From contig DASXCQ010000020.1 of NCBI GenBank assembly GCA_036491115.1, positions 1-64,000 of the forward strand: 64,000 nucleotides of DNA, given 5' to 3'. The notes beneath the pieces were generated by a model. That model was not told the DNA's origin. It was given only the letters and a program-made list of their open reading frames with translations, and did not search any database. The stretch is from DATEPR01 sp036491115. Lineage in GTDB: Bacteria > Actinomycetota > Actinomycetes > Mycobacteriales > Pseudonocardiaceae. The position numbers and the translations under genes were made by a program. Each line of letters begins with the position of its first letter. The first letter of the stretch is position 1. This document shows, piece by piece, positions 1-10,234 of this stretch.

Positions 1-73
1 GCGGTGTCTACGCCCTTTGGTGCGTCTCTCGTTGATCTCAGCGATGGTTTCAACCAATGATCGTTTGCGATGT

Positions 74-400
74 TCAGGGGGAAAAGTCCGCCTGCCCTGT
101 CACTTGGCGGCGGATGACGCGGATTGATCGCATGAACGATAGGTGATCCGGATCTTCACCGATTTCGTCAGCAGCCCGACACATCAGGTTTCGGATAGCG
201 TAGTGGGCTAGCAGCAATGACAAGATTTCCTGGCGCACCATATTTGGCGATTGCGAACGCAGAACCTTCGCGGCGCCGCGCTGATGGGTTTTGACTTCAT
301 CGATCAGATTTTCGCATTCCCACCGTTCATGGTAGGCAGCAGCCTGGAGTCGATGGCTACCCGGTTGGGCTCCGCGATCGAGACGGGAGCCTTTAGCTCC
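74..400 (-). pseudogene. IS4-type transposase, C-terminal remnant
   Basis: The minus-strand frame ending at 74 carries the C-terminal part of an IS4-family transposase. It includes a YHERWECE stretch, whose final glutamate belongs to the catalytic DDE set, then LIDEVKTHQRG and QEILSLLLAHYAIRNLM. The frame stays open up to 697, but beyond about 400 the translation no longer resembles a transposase, so the N-terminal two thirds and the first two acidic residues are missing or scrambled. It lies head-on against a truncated plus-strand kinase/ATPase gene, which suggests that insertion or excision of this element removed the 5' end of that gene. Family assignment is fairly sure; the exact boundary is not. 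Confidence 0.65.
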
Positions 401-659
401 GTCACCATGTCGACGGCCGTGGCCGTCCGGGCGGTGGCTGAGGAGTGGAACCCGGGCGGCGTTCGCAGCATCAAGGTCCCGACCGGTGAATTGCTCGATT
501 CGATACTCAAACAGCGGCTCACCGCTGGCCACCCGCTGTACCAGTGGGCGCACGATAACGGCCTGCTCGTCGACGGAAAGCCGACTACGAAGACGGTTGG
601 CGATCATCCGAACCCGTTCGGCCTGGTACTGGGCGCGCATCCGAACCGGCGCCGCGAAT

Positions 660-3600
660 TGCGCATGTGGTACGGCCGTGCGCATCGCGACCTGCATCCG
701 GGCAACCTGCTGTTCGGCCCCGAATCAGAGCAGTTCTGGCTCATCGACTTCGCCAGGTACGACTCGAAATGGCCACTCACCTACGACCCGGCGTATCTAC
801 TGCTCACCATCTGCGCGCACCTGCTGCCCAGTCTCGGCACCAGCGGCCGGACGGCCGCGATCAACCTGCTGCTCGACGACCTCCGCGAACCGCACGCGAT
901 GCTGCCGCAGCCGTTTCGCGAGCTGATCCAAGCCATTCAGGCCAGCGCGGCGAGTCCCGCTCGAACGGCTGCCATGGGTGAGGAATGGCACGCGGCAATG
1001 CTGCTGACCTTCGTCGGCTGTGGCCTGATCATGTGCGGCAGATCGATCATTGCCGAGGATGCCAAGGAATGGTTCCTGGCGCTCGCCGCAGAGGCAGCTC
1101 AGCGCTACGTCGAACTAGACGACGGCGCTCCCGAGATGGTCGCACCCGCGGTACCCACCCGACCTCGGGTGATCGCCGAGGATCGTGCGTCGCTGCGGGT
1201 CCCCTCGGTCACCGCGATATCCCGGACCGACCTGCTGGCCGCCGCCACCGCCAGGCGAGACAAGCGCACGCCCGACCAGCAGCACCGGCAGATCTTGGCT
1301 CTGCTGGGCGATGGTGGAATCGGCAAGACCGTGCTGCTCGGCCAGTACCTCGACCAACTCGACGACCACAGCCATGCCGTTGTGCTGGTCGCGTGCGGCA
1401 GCATTTCGTCAGGGGCGGAGCTTACCAGCGCGGCGGAAGCTGACATGGTGTTCGGCTTGGCGGCCGACCTGCGTCATGGGCGTGACGGCTTGCTCGCACT
1501 GTTGGCCGCCCAACGGGTCGCCTACGGTGCCGTGACGCTGCTGGTCGACACCATCGATCTACTGATCGACCAGATGTCGGCGCCGAGCATCGGCTCGCTC
1601 TTGGCCGAGGCGGTCAAGGTGGCCGACGTGGTGATCACGTGCCGGACGTTCGAATTCAGTAACCACCTGCACGACGGGCCTCGGCTCGTCGGTCGCATCA
1701 CGACCTACGACCTACCCAAACTGGACGAGCAGGAGATCGTCAGGTGGGCGGAGTGGTATCTGAGCACGGGCGAGCGAACCGCCGACCACTCGATGTTCAT
1801 CGAGTCGCTGTCCGGCTCCATTTCGACCAGTAAGGCACTGCAACAGGTGTGCTCGCTGCCCGTGCGGCTGGCGCTGGCGTGCCTAACATTCGCCGACCGC
1901 GGCGTGATGCCGGAAGATCTCAGCGTCACCGGCCTCTACCAGGAGTACTGGAACGTCCGGGTGCGCGCACACGGCAGTGACAAGGAACGCGCCGCGCTGG
2001 CGGTCGCACGGCACGTCGTCACACCCTCTGGCAGGTTTACGATGCGAGCGCCGAAGGCGCTCGTGCCGAAGTCACTGCGCACCGGGCTCGACGCGCTGAT
2101 CAGCGAAGGTGTGCTCCAGGAACACGCGTCGGACTGGGAGTTCTTCCATCAGACCTTCGCCGAGTTCGCGCACGCCCGCTGGGCGCTCACCCACGGGGTC
2201 GAGTCGGACGAGGTCAGCCAACTGATCGAACGAACGATGTCCGGGCTGGCCAACTCGTGGGCCGTGCTGTTGTCGATGTTGCTGCAGGTCGACGAGTTCG
2301 CCGACTATCAGGTCGTCGCGCGGCTGATACCGATGACGAGCGCGGACGCCGTCCAGATCCAGACGCTCGGGGCATTGCAGCGGGCCGAGCCCGAAGCACT
2401 TGACAGTGTCCTGAGCTCGCTCGCCGATCACCTCGAACTACTGCCCGTCACACTGGACACTCTCCGTGACGCACCACCGCAGCACGTTCCGGGGCAGTCG
2501 CCGGCGCGGTACAGGCGCTGTCCCACCCATCCCGTCTGGCCGCCAAGGCAGTCGACACACTCACCAGGCTGCTGCCACGCGAAGCCGCTGGCGCTGACCT
2601 CCTGCGGACCGCACTGAGAGCTGTCTCCGGAGTGGCTGACGCGGAGGAGCGAGAGCGGTACTTCGAACGCCTGGTCACGCCATTCACCGTCGTCCGCGCG
2701 AACGACGAGAAGCTGGCCGTGCTCCGCGAAATGTATCCGCGACTATGCCCCATGGGAATGCGGGGCGCGATCAGAGCGCATCGAGTGGCCGGGGTGCAGA
2801 ATGACGATTTTCTGGTTCTCGCGAGAATCGCACTGAACCACGCATGTCCACCGCTCGATGACCGCGAACAAGTCGATCTTCTCACTGCACTGTGGCGCGA
2901 CCCGGTCCAGCGCGAACGGTTGGGCTGGGAGACCTGGCGCGAGGTGCTCGCCGCCTCCCTGCCCAAGGACTGGAACAACGGCCAGGTGAAGTTCGTCGCT
3001 GAACTGGCTGAGGCGGACGACAGCTTGGCCGGTCAGTTGTTCGACGAATTGATGCTGGGCAGGAGTGTGGCGGAGGAACCGCACGTCAATGCCGCAGCCT
3101 TGATGGTGGCGAATCGGGCGATGTGGGCAGCACAGCGGCTGCTTTCGAAAGAGCCGCCAGACGCGGACGTCGCCCTGAATGCCGTCGGCAAAATCACCCC
3201 GGATCTTGCTGCAGGCGTCGATCATTCGACCCGGCGGCGGCTGATGGAGTGGTTGCGGCCGAGGCGAGCGAGCCACCCGCGCGCGGTCTGGCCGACCCAG
3301 TTCGTCCTCGCGGGCCACGACCTGGCCATCTACCGGGCACTGTGGGCTGAATTCGAGCAGATCGATCCGGAATCGGCCCTTCTCATCGCCGTACTGCAGA
3401 CCATCTTCCACTACCCGCTGCACCTGCTGACACAACTCGCCGGTCAGTTGCGCAGGACGATCGACATGGTCAAACCCCGGTCGAATTCACCGGCGGCCGA
3501 GAAACTGCGAATCCGTGGTCGGCTGGAGGGCAGGCTTGCCGAAACCGACGCTGTCGCACGCGACTGGATCACACGACAAGTGGTGTCCGGTGTCAGCCCG

Positions 3601-4323
3601 TCCGTGGCGGGAACGGTGGTGAAGACCATTGTCGACGAACATCAGGACGGGCTGCCGGAGTCGATGTTCTCGTGGGTAGCCACATTGTTGCGCACCCGGC
3701 ATACGGATGCGGCCCAGCGACTGACTGCCTTGCTGCTGGAAAGACCGGATAATGTGTCTGTCGACGCCGTAATCGACCGGATGCAAGCCGCCGGGGACAA
3801 TCGTGAGGACAGCATGTTGTCCCGATCCCTGCTGGAACTGGTCGTCCAGATCGACGAGATCAGGCCGTTGACCGAATCAGACGTGCGGCGGATCTGTGGG
3901 ATCGTCCGGTCGCGCGTTGTGAGGCCTGACGCATCCGCGAGCGACCGTTCGGCAGCGGTACGGGATCTGTCCTCGTTGGCCGGCAGAGTGATGCCACGGC
4001 GGCTGGAGCCAGGCGTATCCCGGGACCTGATCGGCGGCGTGCTGACCGGGTTCACGCCTGGGCAGTTGGGCTCGAAACTGGGTGTCCGGGTAACGTCGAT
4101 GTTGTTGAGCTTCCTCCGCCGCGACCCGGATGCGCCCACCTGGCTGATATCGATTTTCAGCAGGCCCGCGACCGATCTCGCGGTCAAATTCGCGATCGCG
4201 GACGCATTCCTGTTGTACGAGCATAACAAGCCAGGCGGTTATGCCAGTGCTCTCAAGGATCGTGCCGACTGCCCACCGGAAGTCGCGACGCTCATCGTGC
4301 CACGGCTGAAGGAAGGCGGGTGA
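660..4323 (+). pseudogene. Kinase-like/STAND ATPase protein, 5'-truncated and frameshifted
   Basis: One long broken gene. It opens in mid-domain with a phosphotransferase/ABC1-kinase-type catalytic loop (HRDLHPGNLL, about 683-712, then IDFARYD). It continues into a P-loop NTPase with Walker A GDGGIGKT near 1309-1332 and a Walker B-like TLLVDTIDL near 1540, followed by a long helical repeat region. No start codon fits upstream: the DNA before about 660 is antisense to a transposase remnant. The first frame stops at 2617, but from about 2470 its translation turns into Pro/Cys/His/Arg-rich out-of-frame sequence. The proper continuation (LAAKAVDTLTRLLPRE) is in another frame that runs to 4323, so there is a frameshift between about 2465 and 2497. 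STAND proteins with kinase modules often act in signalling or defence; this copy is unlikely to work. Confidence 0.6.
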
Positions 4324-4349
4324 TCGGTCCTGCCCCGCTGCGGCCCATG

Positions 4350-5848
4350 TCAGTCGCGCGGGGTCGGGGTGTGCTCGTCGGGACACAGCGCCTGCCGGAC
4401 CTGGTTCTGGTCCATGCCCAGCCGGGTCAGCATGGTTCTCGCGGTCGAGTCCTCCGTCGCGAGGACCTCGCGCAGGACGGCGGCATCGTCGATGACCCCG
4501 TTCTGGGCGCTGAGCTGCGCCAATGCCTGCTGAGCCCGGGGCGAGAACTGGGCCGACGCGGTGTGACCACGATGAGATCCGCCGGAACGCCGCCGGTCCG
4601 TCGGGTCCCTGCCCGGCCAGGGCTTCGCGCAGCGCTTCGCTCTCCACTGCGGCGAAGGCGAGTAGCAGCACGTTCGTGCTGACGACGCCCCCTGCAAGGC
4701 CGCGATGAGCGTCGCCGCTCGCAACGCGGCGGCCGCGCTCGGGCTCAGCCGTTCGGTGAGCAGCCTGCCCTCGGTGTCGAACAGAGCCGGGCCGTCGTCG
4801 GCCCGCGGCGCGATGGGTTTCCGCGTGGCGGGCTGCGGGCAGGGAAGGGCGGCCGTCGCGGGCTCCTCTTCTGGCACCTCGACCAGGGAGATGCCGAAGA
4901 GTTCGAGGATCTTTCGAGAACTGCCACCCCCGACGGCGAGGAACTCCGCCGCGATGTCGTCGACGGATATCCGGTCCCGTCCGGATTGCTGGGCGCGCCG
5001 TTCCGCGCGCGATCACGCTCTCGACCGTGCCGGAAAGCTCGACCCGCTCGTCGTCGGCGGTGGCCGTGGCGGGCACCTCCTCCTGGACGGTGTACAGCCT
5101 CTTGGTCATCTCGGCGATGCGGTCGGTGCTCACCGTCCTCGCCAGTCGCCACCGGGAACCCACACAGGCGGACCCGGCGATGGCTTCGCCACCCGCGACG
5201 ATCTGAGCGACCTCATGTCGGCCGTGCTCAGCGAAGTAGCCTCTGGCTTCCTCGCCCGTGCCGTCGAACAGCACCTCGATCGAGCCGTCCACCAACCCGA
5301 CATCGACGACCCGCACGCGTTCTGGGCGGACGTGGCCATCTGGGCGAAAGGGCTCTGACCAGGGCTCGGGCCACGACGCCGCCACGCCCATCGCGGTCAC
5401 GTACGCGGCGATCGCGACCTCGGCTGGTGCTCGGTCGCGCGAACTGACGCCGCCCAGGCCCAGGAAACGAAACTCGCGTAGTTGACCACCGCCTGCCTCG
5501 TACCGGCGGCCCCAGGCGTACAACTCCATACCACGGATTTGGTGTTTGTTGCGCTACCCACCACGGGCGGACCGGCGTCAGCGCGCCGTCCGCCGCTGGG
5601 TGGGCTGTCAAGTACATGCGGGTCGCATGCTCGGCAAACCGTGCGACGCCCGGATGGATCGGCCTGCCCGTCAGGGGCACCTGCGCGATCGCTTCGCCAG
5701 GCGAGGCGGCATCGAACTCGATGCTGTCCAGCGCCGTCATGATTGGCCGGAGAACGAACTGATCCAGGTGTTCACGCGGAAAAGTGGCGACGGCGCGGGA
5801 TCGTGGCCGAGACTTCCAGGCTACTGTAGCGACGACGGACACGCCCAT
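4350..5848 (-). pseudogene. Clp N-terminal-domain protein, multiply frameshifted
   Basis: Consecutive minus-strand frames read as one protein broken at about 5530, 4985, 4690 and 4540. The first piece contains FPREHLDQFVLRPIMTALD. The second starts near 5529 and includes VEVLFDG-type and EMTKRLYTVQEE segments. The third contains RKILELFGISLVEVPEEEP. The last is SPRAQQALAQLSAQNG followed by LREVLATEDSTARTMLTRLG, the typical pattern of a Clp amino-terminal double repeat. The domain call rests on that last piece; the rest is unrecognised. At least three frame changes make function improbable unless the sequence is poor here. It is convergent with the broken STAND gene on its left. Confidence 0.5.
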
Positions 5849-6744
5849 TCTCCAGCACGTCCGGAACCGGCACCAATCCGAACAAGATCAATAGTGGGGA
5901 CGGTGCGTCCCGACTGGGGCGCCTTATCAGCCATCCATCACCTCGGCGGTACGCGAGGTAACAGAGCCGCGATCAACCATCCGCATGATACGAGAGCATA
6001 TTACCGCGATCACCACCAGCGGGCCATGCCCCACAAAATCACTCGCGTGGGCCAGGGATGGGCCAGGGATGATGTCACTCGTGGTTACTGTAGCTGGCGT
6101 CTGGCCGTCCGACCACGCTGCTGTCCTTGCAGACCTGCAGTGGCCGGGAACCCGCCTTCCGCACTGACAGGTATTTCCGAGTTGACCAGCCAACGCGTCG
6201 TGGCCGTCATGAGCGAGGTGGTAGACGTGGTAGATATATTCTATCGCGGAGTGCCACTTGTCACTGAATCGTGTCAATTGATGGATAACCGTCGGTACGG
6301 ATTGGCTTACGGCCCAGCGATTGGTCCGGTAGTGCTGCCGCCGCGCCTGCGTAACCGACGTTCTGGTTATTCGGCATGAACGGAAACATGCGCGGAGTTG
6401 ACGACTTGTTGATGCGCACTGTGCGGTCCTGGGAGTTTCTGCTGGTCAAGGCGCCGAGATGCCGGGAACATTACTGTCGAGCACGAACTGAATGCGTGCG
6501 GTAATTCGAATCCTGGTAACTGTTAATTTCCTTCAGGTGGTGGCTGAGTGCGCCTGCCGCCAACGCAAAGTAATTGTCGACATAGGACGGTTCGCTGCGG
6601 AAGTCGGACGCTGGCGCTCACCTGTTCGGCCGATTGACCCGGGAGCTTGTATTGAGAATCCTGTAATTCTGCGTTAAATCAACGTTCACACTTCGTGCCG
6701 CCTACCTGATCCGTGTCGCACACAATTGGGGGGAGGTGTTGATC
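5849..6744. other. Gene-free stretch upstream of cluster 1
   Basis: About 0.9 kb without a convincing gene. Possible frames lack good ribosome binding sites and recognisable domains. The DNA from about 6200 is visibly more AT-rich than its surroundings. An 11-base unit (gggccagggat) is repeated in tandem at 6049-6070. A single ATTCGGC half-site occurs at 6369-6375, matching one arm of the palindromes at 11217 and 27975. The promoter for the small coding sequence at 6745 and the operon beyond should lie here, but no clear -35/-10 pair can be named. Confidence 0.4.
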
Positions 6745-6789
6745 ATGGCTGTCGCCCGGGTGCGTCCGCGCATCAAGAAGCGCAAGTAA
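6745..6789 (+). CDS. 14-residue basic leader peptide
   Basis: ATG at 6745 follows a very strong ribosome binding site, GGGGGAGGTG (6729-6738), and encodes MAVARVRPRIKKRK before TAA. Half of the residues are Arg or Lys. A perfectly positioned binding site for such a short frame, followed at once by a 15-bp hairpin and then the first gene of the operon, is the layout of a translated leader that controls downstream expression. A direct role as a bioactive or scaffold peptide is possible but has no support beyond position. No database family is recognised. Confidence 0.5.
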   Translation: MAVARVRPRIKKRK

Positions 6790-6802
6790 TCCGGCAACGA
6801 AT

Positions 6803-6841
6803 GCGTGTGCGCCGAGGTGACTCGTGCCTCGGTGCACACGC
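6803..6841 (+). promoter_or_regulatory. 15-bp hairpin, probable attenuator
   Basis: Arms 6803-6817 (gcgtgtgcgccgagg) and 6827-6841 pair over 15 positions with a single G-U wobble around a 9-base loop. The stem starts 13 bases after the stop codon of the 14-residue peptide and ends 4 bases before the GAGGAAGG ribosome binding site of the next gene (6846-6853). There is no T-run. Translation of the leader could decide whether the stem forms, so attenuation or translational coupling is more likely than simple termination. Confidence 0.6.
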
Positions 6842-6859
6842 TTCCGAGGAAGGCCTGAT

Positions 6860-7675
6860 ATGGGTGGACCTGCAGTCCGAACCGCAGGAGTCGACGTCGC
6901 GCCTGACTTCATCGCGTATTGCCGAGCGGAAGGGCTCACGCGCCAGACGTCGGGCCTGCGCTACGTGGCGACCACGTTCACCGACCCGGTCGACGCCACC
7001 GATCACGTCTACGTCGTGCCGCTCGACCCGGAGATCGAACAGCGTCCCGATGTGCTCGCCGGGCTGATGGCACGGTTCGCCCCGAGGCCGCTGCTGGTCA
7101 GGGCCCGCCCGGCCGCGACAGGCCCGGCTGCGGCCGGGTTGATCAGGAGCATCGCCTATCTCGTGCTCGATCACCTGCCGACGGTCGACGTCCGGTTCCG
7201 GGTCCGCGATGCCGACGGCGCCGACGACGTCGCGTTCGTCACGGATCTGCTGGAACGCAGCTACACCGAAGGCTACGCGGCACTGGGGACTAGGGCCGCT
7301 GACCAGGCCCGGGAGTACGTCGCCGAACTGGGAGTGGGCACCGACGCCCTGTGTTCTCTGGTGGTCACCGACGACGCCGGCCGGCGGCTCGGCCATCTGA
7401 CCACCGTCGAGGATGTGTGCGACGAGGTCACCGAACTCGACTGCGATGAGGTCGTCGATGTGATGTTCGCCGAGAAACCGCCGTCCGGAGCGGAAACCAG
7501 CCTCGTGGCCGCGGCGGTACGCCGGTCGATCGCGACCGGTCGGGTGTTGTTGGGCCGGGTGACCTACGACCACCCGCGCGGCCCGCGGATCGAGCGCAAA
7601 CTGCTCGGCGACGGCTGGCAGCCGTTCTACGACGTATGGTCGAACCGGCAGGCGGAAGTGCGGGCCACACCATGA
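6860..7675 (+). CDS. Unrecognised protein, possible GNAT-like acyltransferase
   Basis: A 271-residue soluble protein. The ATG at 6860 is chosen because GAGGAAGG lies 6 bases upstream. No family is recognised with confidence. The second half reads like a GNAT fold: a strand and helix around DDVAFVTDLLERSYTEGY, a central segment with DDAGRRLGHLTTV, then a helix and C-terminal LGDGWQPFYDVW resembling the GNAT pattern in which a late strand precedes a GW motif. It is first in a tight run: its stop overlaps the ATG of the nucleotidyltransferase gene by 4 bases (ATGA), so it is almost certainly co-translated with that gene and the MFS exporter. The role in the phosphonate/RiPP pathway is unknown. 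Confidence 0.7.
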   Translation: MGGPAVRTAGVDVAPDFIAYCRAEGLTRQTSGLRYVATTFTDPVDATDHVYVVPLDPEIEQRPDVLAGLMARFAPRPLLVRARPAATGPAAAGLIRSIAYLVLDHLPTVDVRFRVRDADGADDVAFVTDLLERSYTEGYAALGTRAADQAREYVAELGVGTDALCSLVVTDDAGRRLGHLTTVEDVCDEVTELDCDEVVDVMFAEKPPSGAETSLVAAAVRRSIATGRVLLGRVTYDHPRGPRIERKLLGDGWQPFYDVWSNRQAEVRATP

Positions 7676-8814
7676 CCGACTGGCCGCTCGACCGGGTGGA
7701 GGCGCTGCTCGCCCCTGTGGCCGCACTGCCGAGGGCGGCCGATCTGACCGACCTCGCCGCGACGTGGCCGAACAAGTTCCTGCCGACGCTGCTGTCCGCG
7801 CGGGCGGCGGTCGCCCCGCTGGCTGCCGACGAGTCCGCCGCGTTGGACCGCAGCAGGCACCGGATCGGCCGCAGTGATCGCATGTTGCGGTCGATCTGCG
7901 CGGCGCACCCGAGCGTGTGGGCGCTGAAGGGCGGTGCCACCCGGATGCTCTACCCGGCGCATCTCGTTCGGCAGCAGGACGACCTGGACCTGGTCGCCGA
8001 CGACGTGGCGACGCTGTGGGACGTGACCGCCAGCCTGCTCGCGGCGGACTGGGAGGTGGACGCGGTGTGGGCCCGCAGGTCGCCGCGGCGCTCCGGTCCG
8101 GAGATCACCGTCGTGCTGACCCAGGACCGCGGTGATCCGATGCCCGACCGGATCGAGGTCACCACCGATCCGCTGGAGGGCGACCACTGGTCCGTCGCCT
8201 CCCGCCGTCTCGACCTGACGGCGACCGACTCGGCATCGCTGGCGTTGCTCCTGCTGGTGGAGGAGGGTGTCGGCCGGCCGTTCGGTGCCCGCGACCTGCT
8301 GGACGCCGCGTTGTTGCTCGACCACCTCGCCGACCGGTCCGCTGCGGACGCGGTGATCGACCTGGTCGAACGACACGGCGTCGCCGTCGAGTGGAACCGG
8401 CTCGCCGAAGCGCTGCGGGCCAACCCCGCCGTGCGGCGCGCGTCGGTGCCCGAGCCCCGCGCAGTGCACCGACCCGGCACTCGGCCATCGGTTCGGTCGG
8501 CCCGGCATCCCGTGTGGTGGTGTGCACTGCGGGCCGCCAAACGGATCAGGGATCGGGAGGGTGTCGCTCCGCTCGCCGACCGGCTCCTCACCCGGTTGCA
8601 GGGGACACTCGGTGCGCGCCGCGTCTACGAGTCGGGCCTGGCGATGTTCGGCATCCCGATGCCCGACGAGCAACCGGTCGCACAGCAGCGGTTCGAGTTC
8701 GCCGGGCCGCTGGGCATGCTGTCGACGCCGGCCGGCCGGTTCGTGCTGTCGGCGGGCGGTGGCGTACCCGAATCGTGGCTGCCCCCGATCGTGGAAGCGC
8801 GGTCGGCGGGATGA
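7672..8814 (+). CDS. Nucleotidyltransferase family protein (NTP_transf_5-like)
   Basis: A 380-residue protein whose LKGGATRMLYP segment followed by QQDDLDLVADD matches the core of the uncharacterised nucleotidyltransferase family PF14907: a Lys-Gly entry to the fold, then the paired acidic residues that bind the metal-NTP. Members often accompany lasso-peptide and other RiPP clusters, where they are thought to nucleotidylate the peptide or a small substrate. The start at 7672 is set by the ATGA overlap with the preceding gene; the end overlaps the MFS gene in the same way. A second family member is encoded at 18443 and a third, KanNT-like, nucleotidyltransferase at 12379. Substrate unknown. 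Confidence 0.7.
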   Translation: MTDWPLDRVEALLAPVAALPRAADLTDLAATWPNKFLPTLLSARAAVAPLAADESAALDRSRHRIGRSDRMLRSICAAHPSVWALKGGATRMLYPAHLVRQQDDLDLVADDVATLWDVTASLLAADWEVDAVWARRSPRRSGPEITVVLTQDRGDPMPDRIEVTTDPLEGDHWSVASRRLDLTATDSASLALLLLVEEGVGRPFGARDLLDAALLLDHLADRSAADAVIDLVERHGVAVEWNRLAEALRANPAVRRASVPEPRAVHRPGTRPSVRSARHPVWWCALRAAKRIRDREGVAPLADRLLTRLQGTLGARRVYESGLAMFGIPMPDEQPVAQQRFEFAGPLGMLSTPAGRFVLSAGGGVPESWLPPIVEARSAG

Positions 8815-10094
8815 GCAACGGTCAGCGGCGCGGGTCGAGCATCTGGCGGACGTCGTTCCTCGGGTTCTTCACCGGCCAGTCCGTCTCGTTCGTCGGTTCG
8901 GAGATCACGTACGTCGCGTTTCCGCTGATCGCCGTCGTCAACCTGCACGCGTCCCCCGTGCAGATCGGCCTCATCGCGGCCGCGCAACGGGTGCCGAACC
9001 TGCTCGCCGGACTGGTCATCGGCCCGTACGTCGACCGGGTGTCGAAACGCCGCGTCCTGGTCACCGCCGATGTCGTCCGGGCGGCCCTGTTGACGGCGGT
9101 ACCGCTGGCTGCACTGACCGGCAGGCTCGGCATCGGAGTCCTGGCGGCGGTCGGCTTCCTGCTGGGCCTGCTGACCGTCGCGGCCGACATCGCCTACGTC
9201 ACCTACGTGCCACGGTTGGTGCCGAAGGAACAGCTGGTGCTGGCGAACGGACGGTTGGAGACGTCCTACTCGGCGGCGCAGGTCGGCGGTCCCGGCATCG
9301 GCGCGCTGCTCGTGTCGACCATCGGCGCCGCCAACGCGCTGCTGGGTGACGCCGCGAGTTTCGTCTTCTCCGCGGTCGTGACCCGGCTGCTACCGGTGCC
9401 GGGGGGGCCGGAACCGAAGGCCGATGGCCAGGTGGGACAACCGTTCCGGGCATCCGCGACGCAGGTGTGGCGGCATCGCGCGCTGCGCCTGCTGGCGTTC
9501 GACGGCACGGGCTACAACTTCTTCTCCGGGTTCGCCGTGACGGTCACGTTGCTGTTCATGGTGCGGGATCTCGGGGAGAGCGGTTTCGTCTACGGTGTCG
9601 TCCTCTCCGTCGGGGCGATCGGTGGCGTCGTGGGCGGAGCCGCCACCACCAGACTGGTGTCCAACTGGGGAATGCCGGCGTCGATCGCGGTCAGCCTGAT
9701 GGTGGCCGCCGCCGGCGAGGCGGTCGTGACGGCGGCGCAGGGACCGCGGTGGCTGGCTGCCGCCCTGGTGGCGGTCGGCCAGTTCGGCATCGTCTTCGGC
9801 ACGACCGTGCACGGCGTCGCGTCGTTGTCGGTCCGGCAGATGGTCGTCGACCACGACGTCCTGGGCGCGGTGTACGGGGTGATGCGGACGGTCACCAGGG
9901 GCGCCATGCCGCTGGGCGCGCTGCTGGCGGGCTGGCTCGGTGTGGTGATCGGCGCCCGGGCAACGCTGGGAGTGGCGGCGGTCGGCCAACTCGTCGTGGC
10001 CCTGGTCTGCTTCCACTACCGCTACTTCTTCGAATCCGTGACCCCGCAGACCGACCGGGAGTCGACGGATCTGCTGGCCGGTGAGGCGCCATGA
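8811..10094 (+). CDS. MFS transporter, probable product exporter
   Basis: A 427-residue membrane protein with about twelve hydrophobic helices, an early FFTGQSVSFVGSEITYVAFPL helix and the loop 2-3 signature around GPYVDRVSKRRVLV. This places it in the MFS subgroup common next to actinomycete antibiotic clusters. It probably expels the cluster product, or imports nothing essential. It is joined by ATGA overlap to the upstream nucleotidyltransferase, and its own stop overlaps a possible 47-residue reading frame. A second MFS exporter of the same style lies at 28324, so the cluster may export two compounds or an intermediate and a product. Confidence 0.85.
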   Translation: MSNGQRRGSSIWRTSFLGFFTGQSVSFVGSEITYVAFPLIAVVNLHASPVQIGLIAAAQRVPNLLAGLVIGPYVDRVSKRRVLVTADVVRAALLTAVPLAALTGRLGIGVLAAVGFLLGLLTVAADIAYVTYVPRLVPKEQLVLANGRLETSYSAAQVGGPGIGALLVSTIGAANALLGDAASFVFSAVVTRLLPVPGGPEPKADGQVGQPFRASATQVWRHRALRLLAFDGTGYNFFSGFAVTVTLLFMVRDLGESGFVYGVVLSVGAIGGVVGGAATTRLVSNWGMPASIAVSLMVAAAGEAVVTAAQGPRWLAAALVAVGQFGIVFGTTVHGVASLSVRQMVVDHDVLGAVYGVMRTVTRGAMPLGALLAGWLGVVIGARATLGVAAVGQLVVALVCFHYRYFFESVTPQTDRESTDLLAGEAP

Positions 10095-10234
10095 CGACGC
10101 CGCCCGACGACGCCCCGTGCACCGCCCTCGGGCTCCATGAGTTGTGGGACCCATCCACCCACCCACACCGTGCACGCAGCTCATCAACCGGGTCTTACTT
10201 GGGGGATGGACCATGCCAGTGCCACCGCCGTTGA
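10091..10234 (+). CDS. Possible 47-residue small protein
   Basis: An ATG overlapping the MFS stop codon (ATGA at 10091) opens a frame of 47 codons that begins MTTPPDDAPCTALG and ends in a Cys/His/Arg-rich tail. It runs past the start of the StrR-like gene at 10213 in a different frame. The overlap geometry is the same as for real genes in this operon, and the size suits a RiPP precursor. The residue composition (Pro, His, Arg, Cys in the second half) is also what a shadow frame in GC-rich DNA gives. No leader or core motif is recognised, so this is listed as a candidate only. Confidence 0.22.
   Translation: MTTPPDDAPCTALGLHELWDPSTHPHRARSSSTGSYLGDGPCQCHRR

Noticed and set aside
3877..4349. 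Minus-strand open frame extending the Clp-N gene into the end of the STAND gene
   Set aside because: Antisense to a well-supported coding frame and without domain character; the Clp-N gene plausibly ends near 4350.
6049..6070. Two tandem copies of an 11-base unit as the start of a repeat array
   Set aside because: Only two copies, no spacer-repeat structure; no CRISPR array is visible anywhere in the window.
5546..6379. 277-residue plus-strand open frame
   Set aside because: No ribosome binding site or domain, overlaps the Clp-N pseudogene antisense, composition of a shadow frame.
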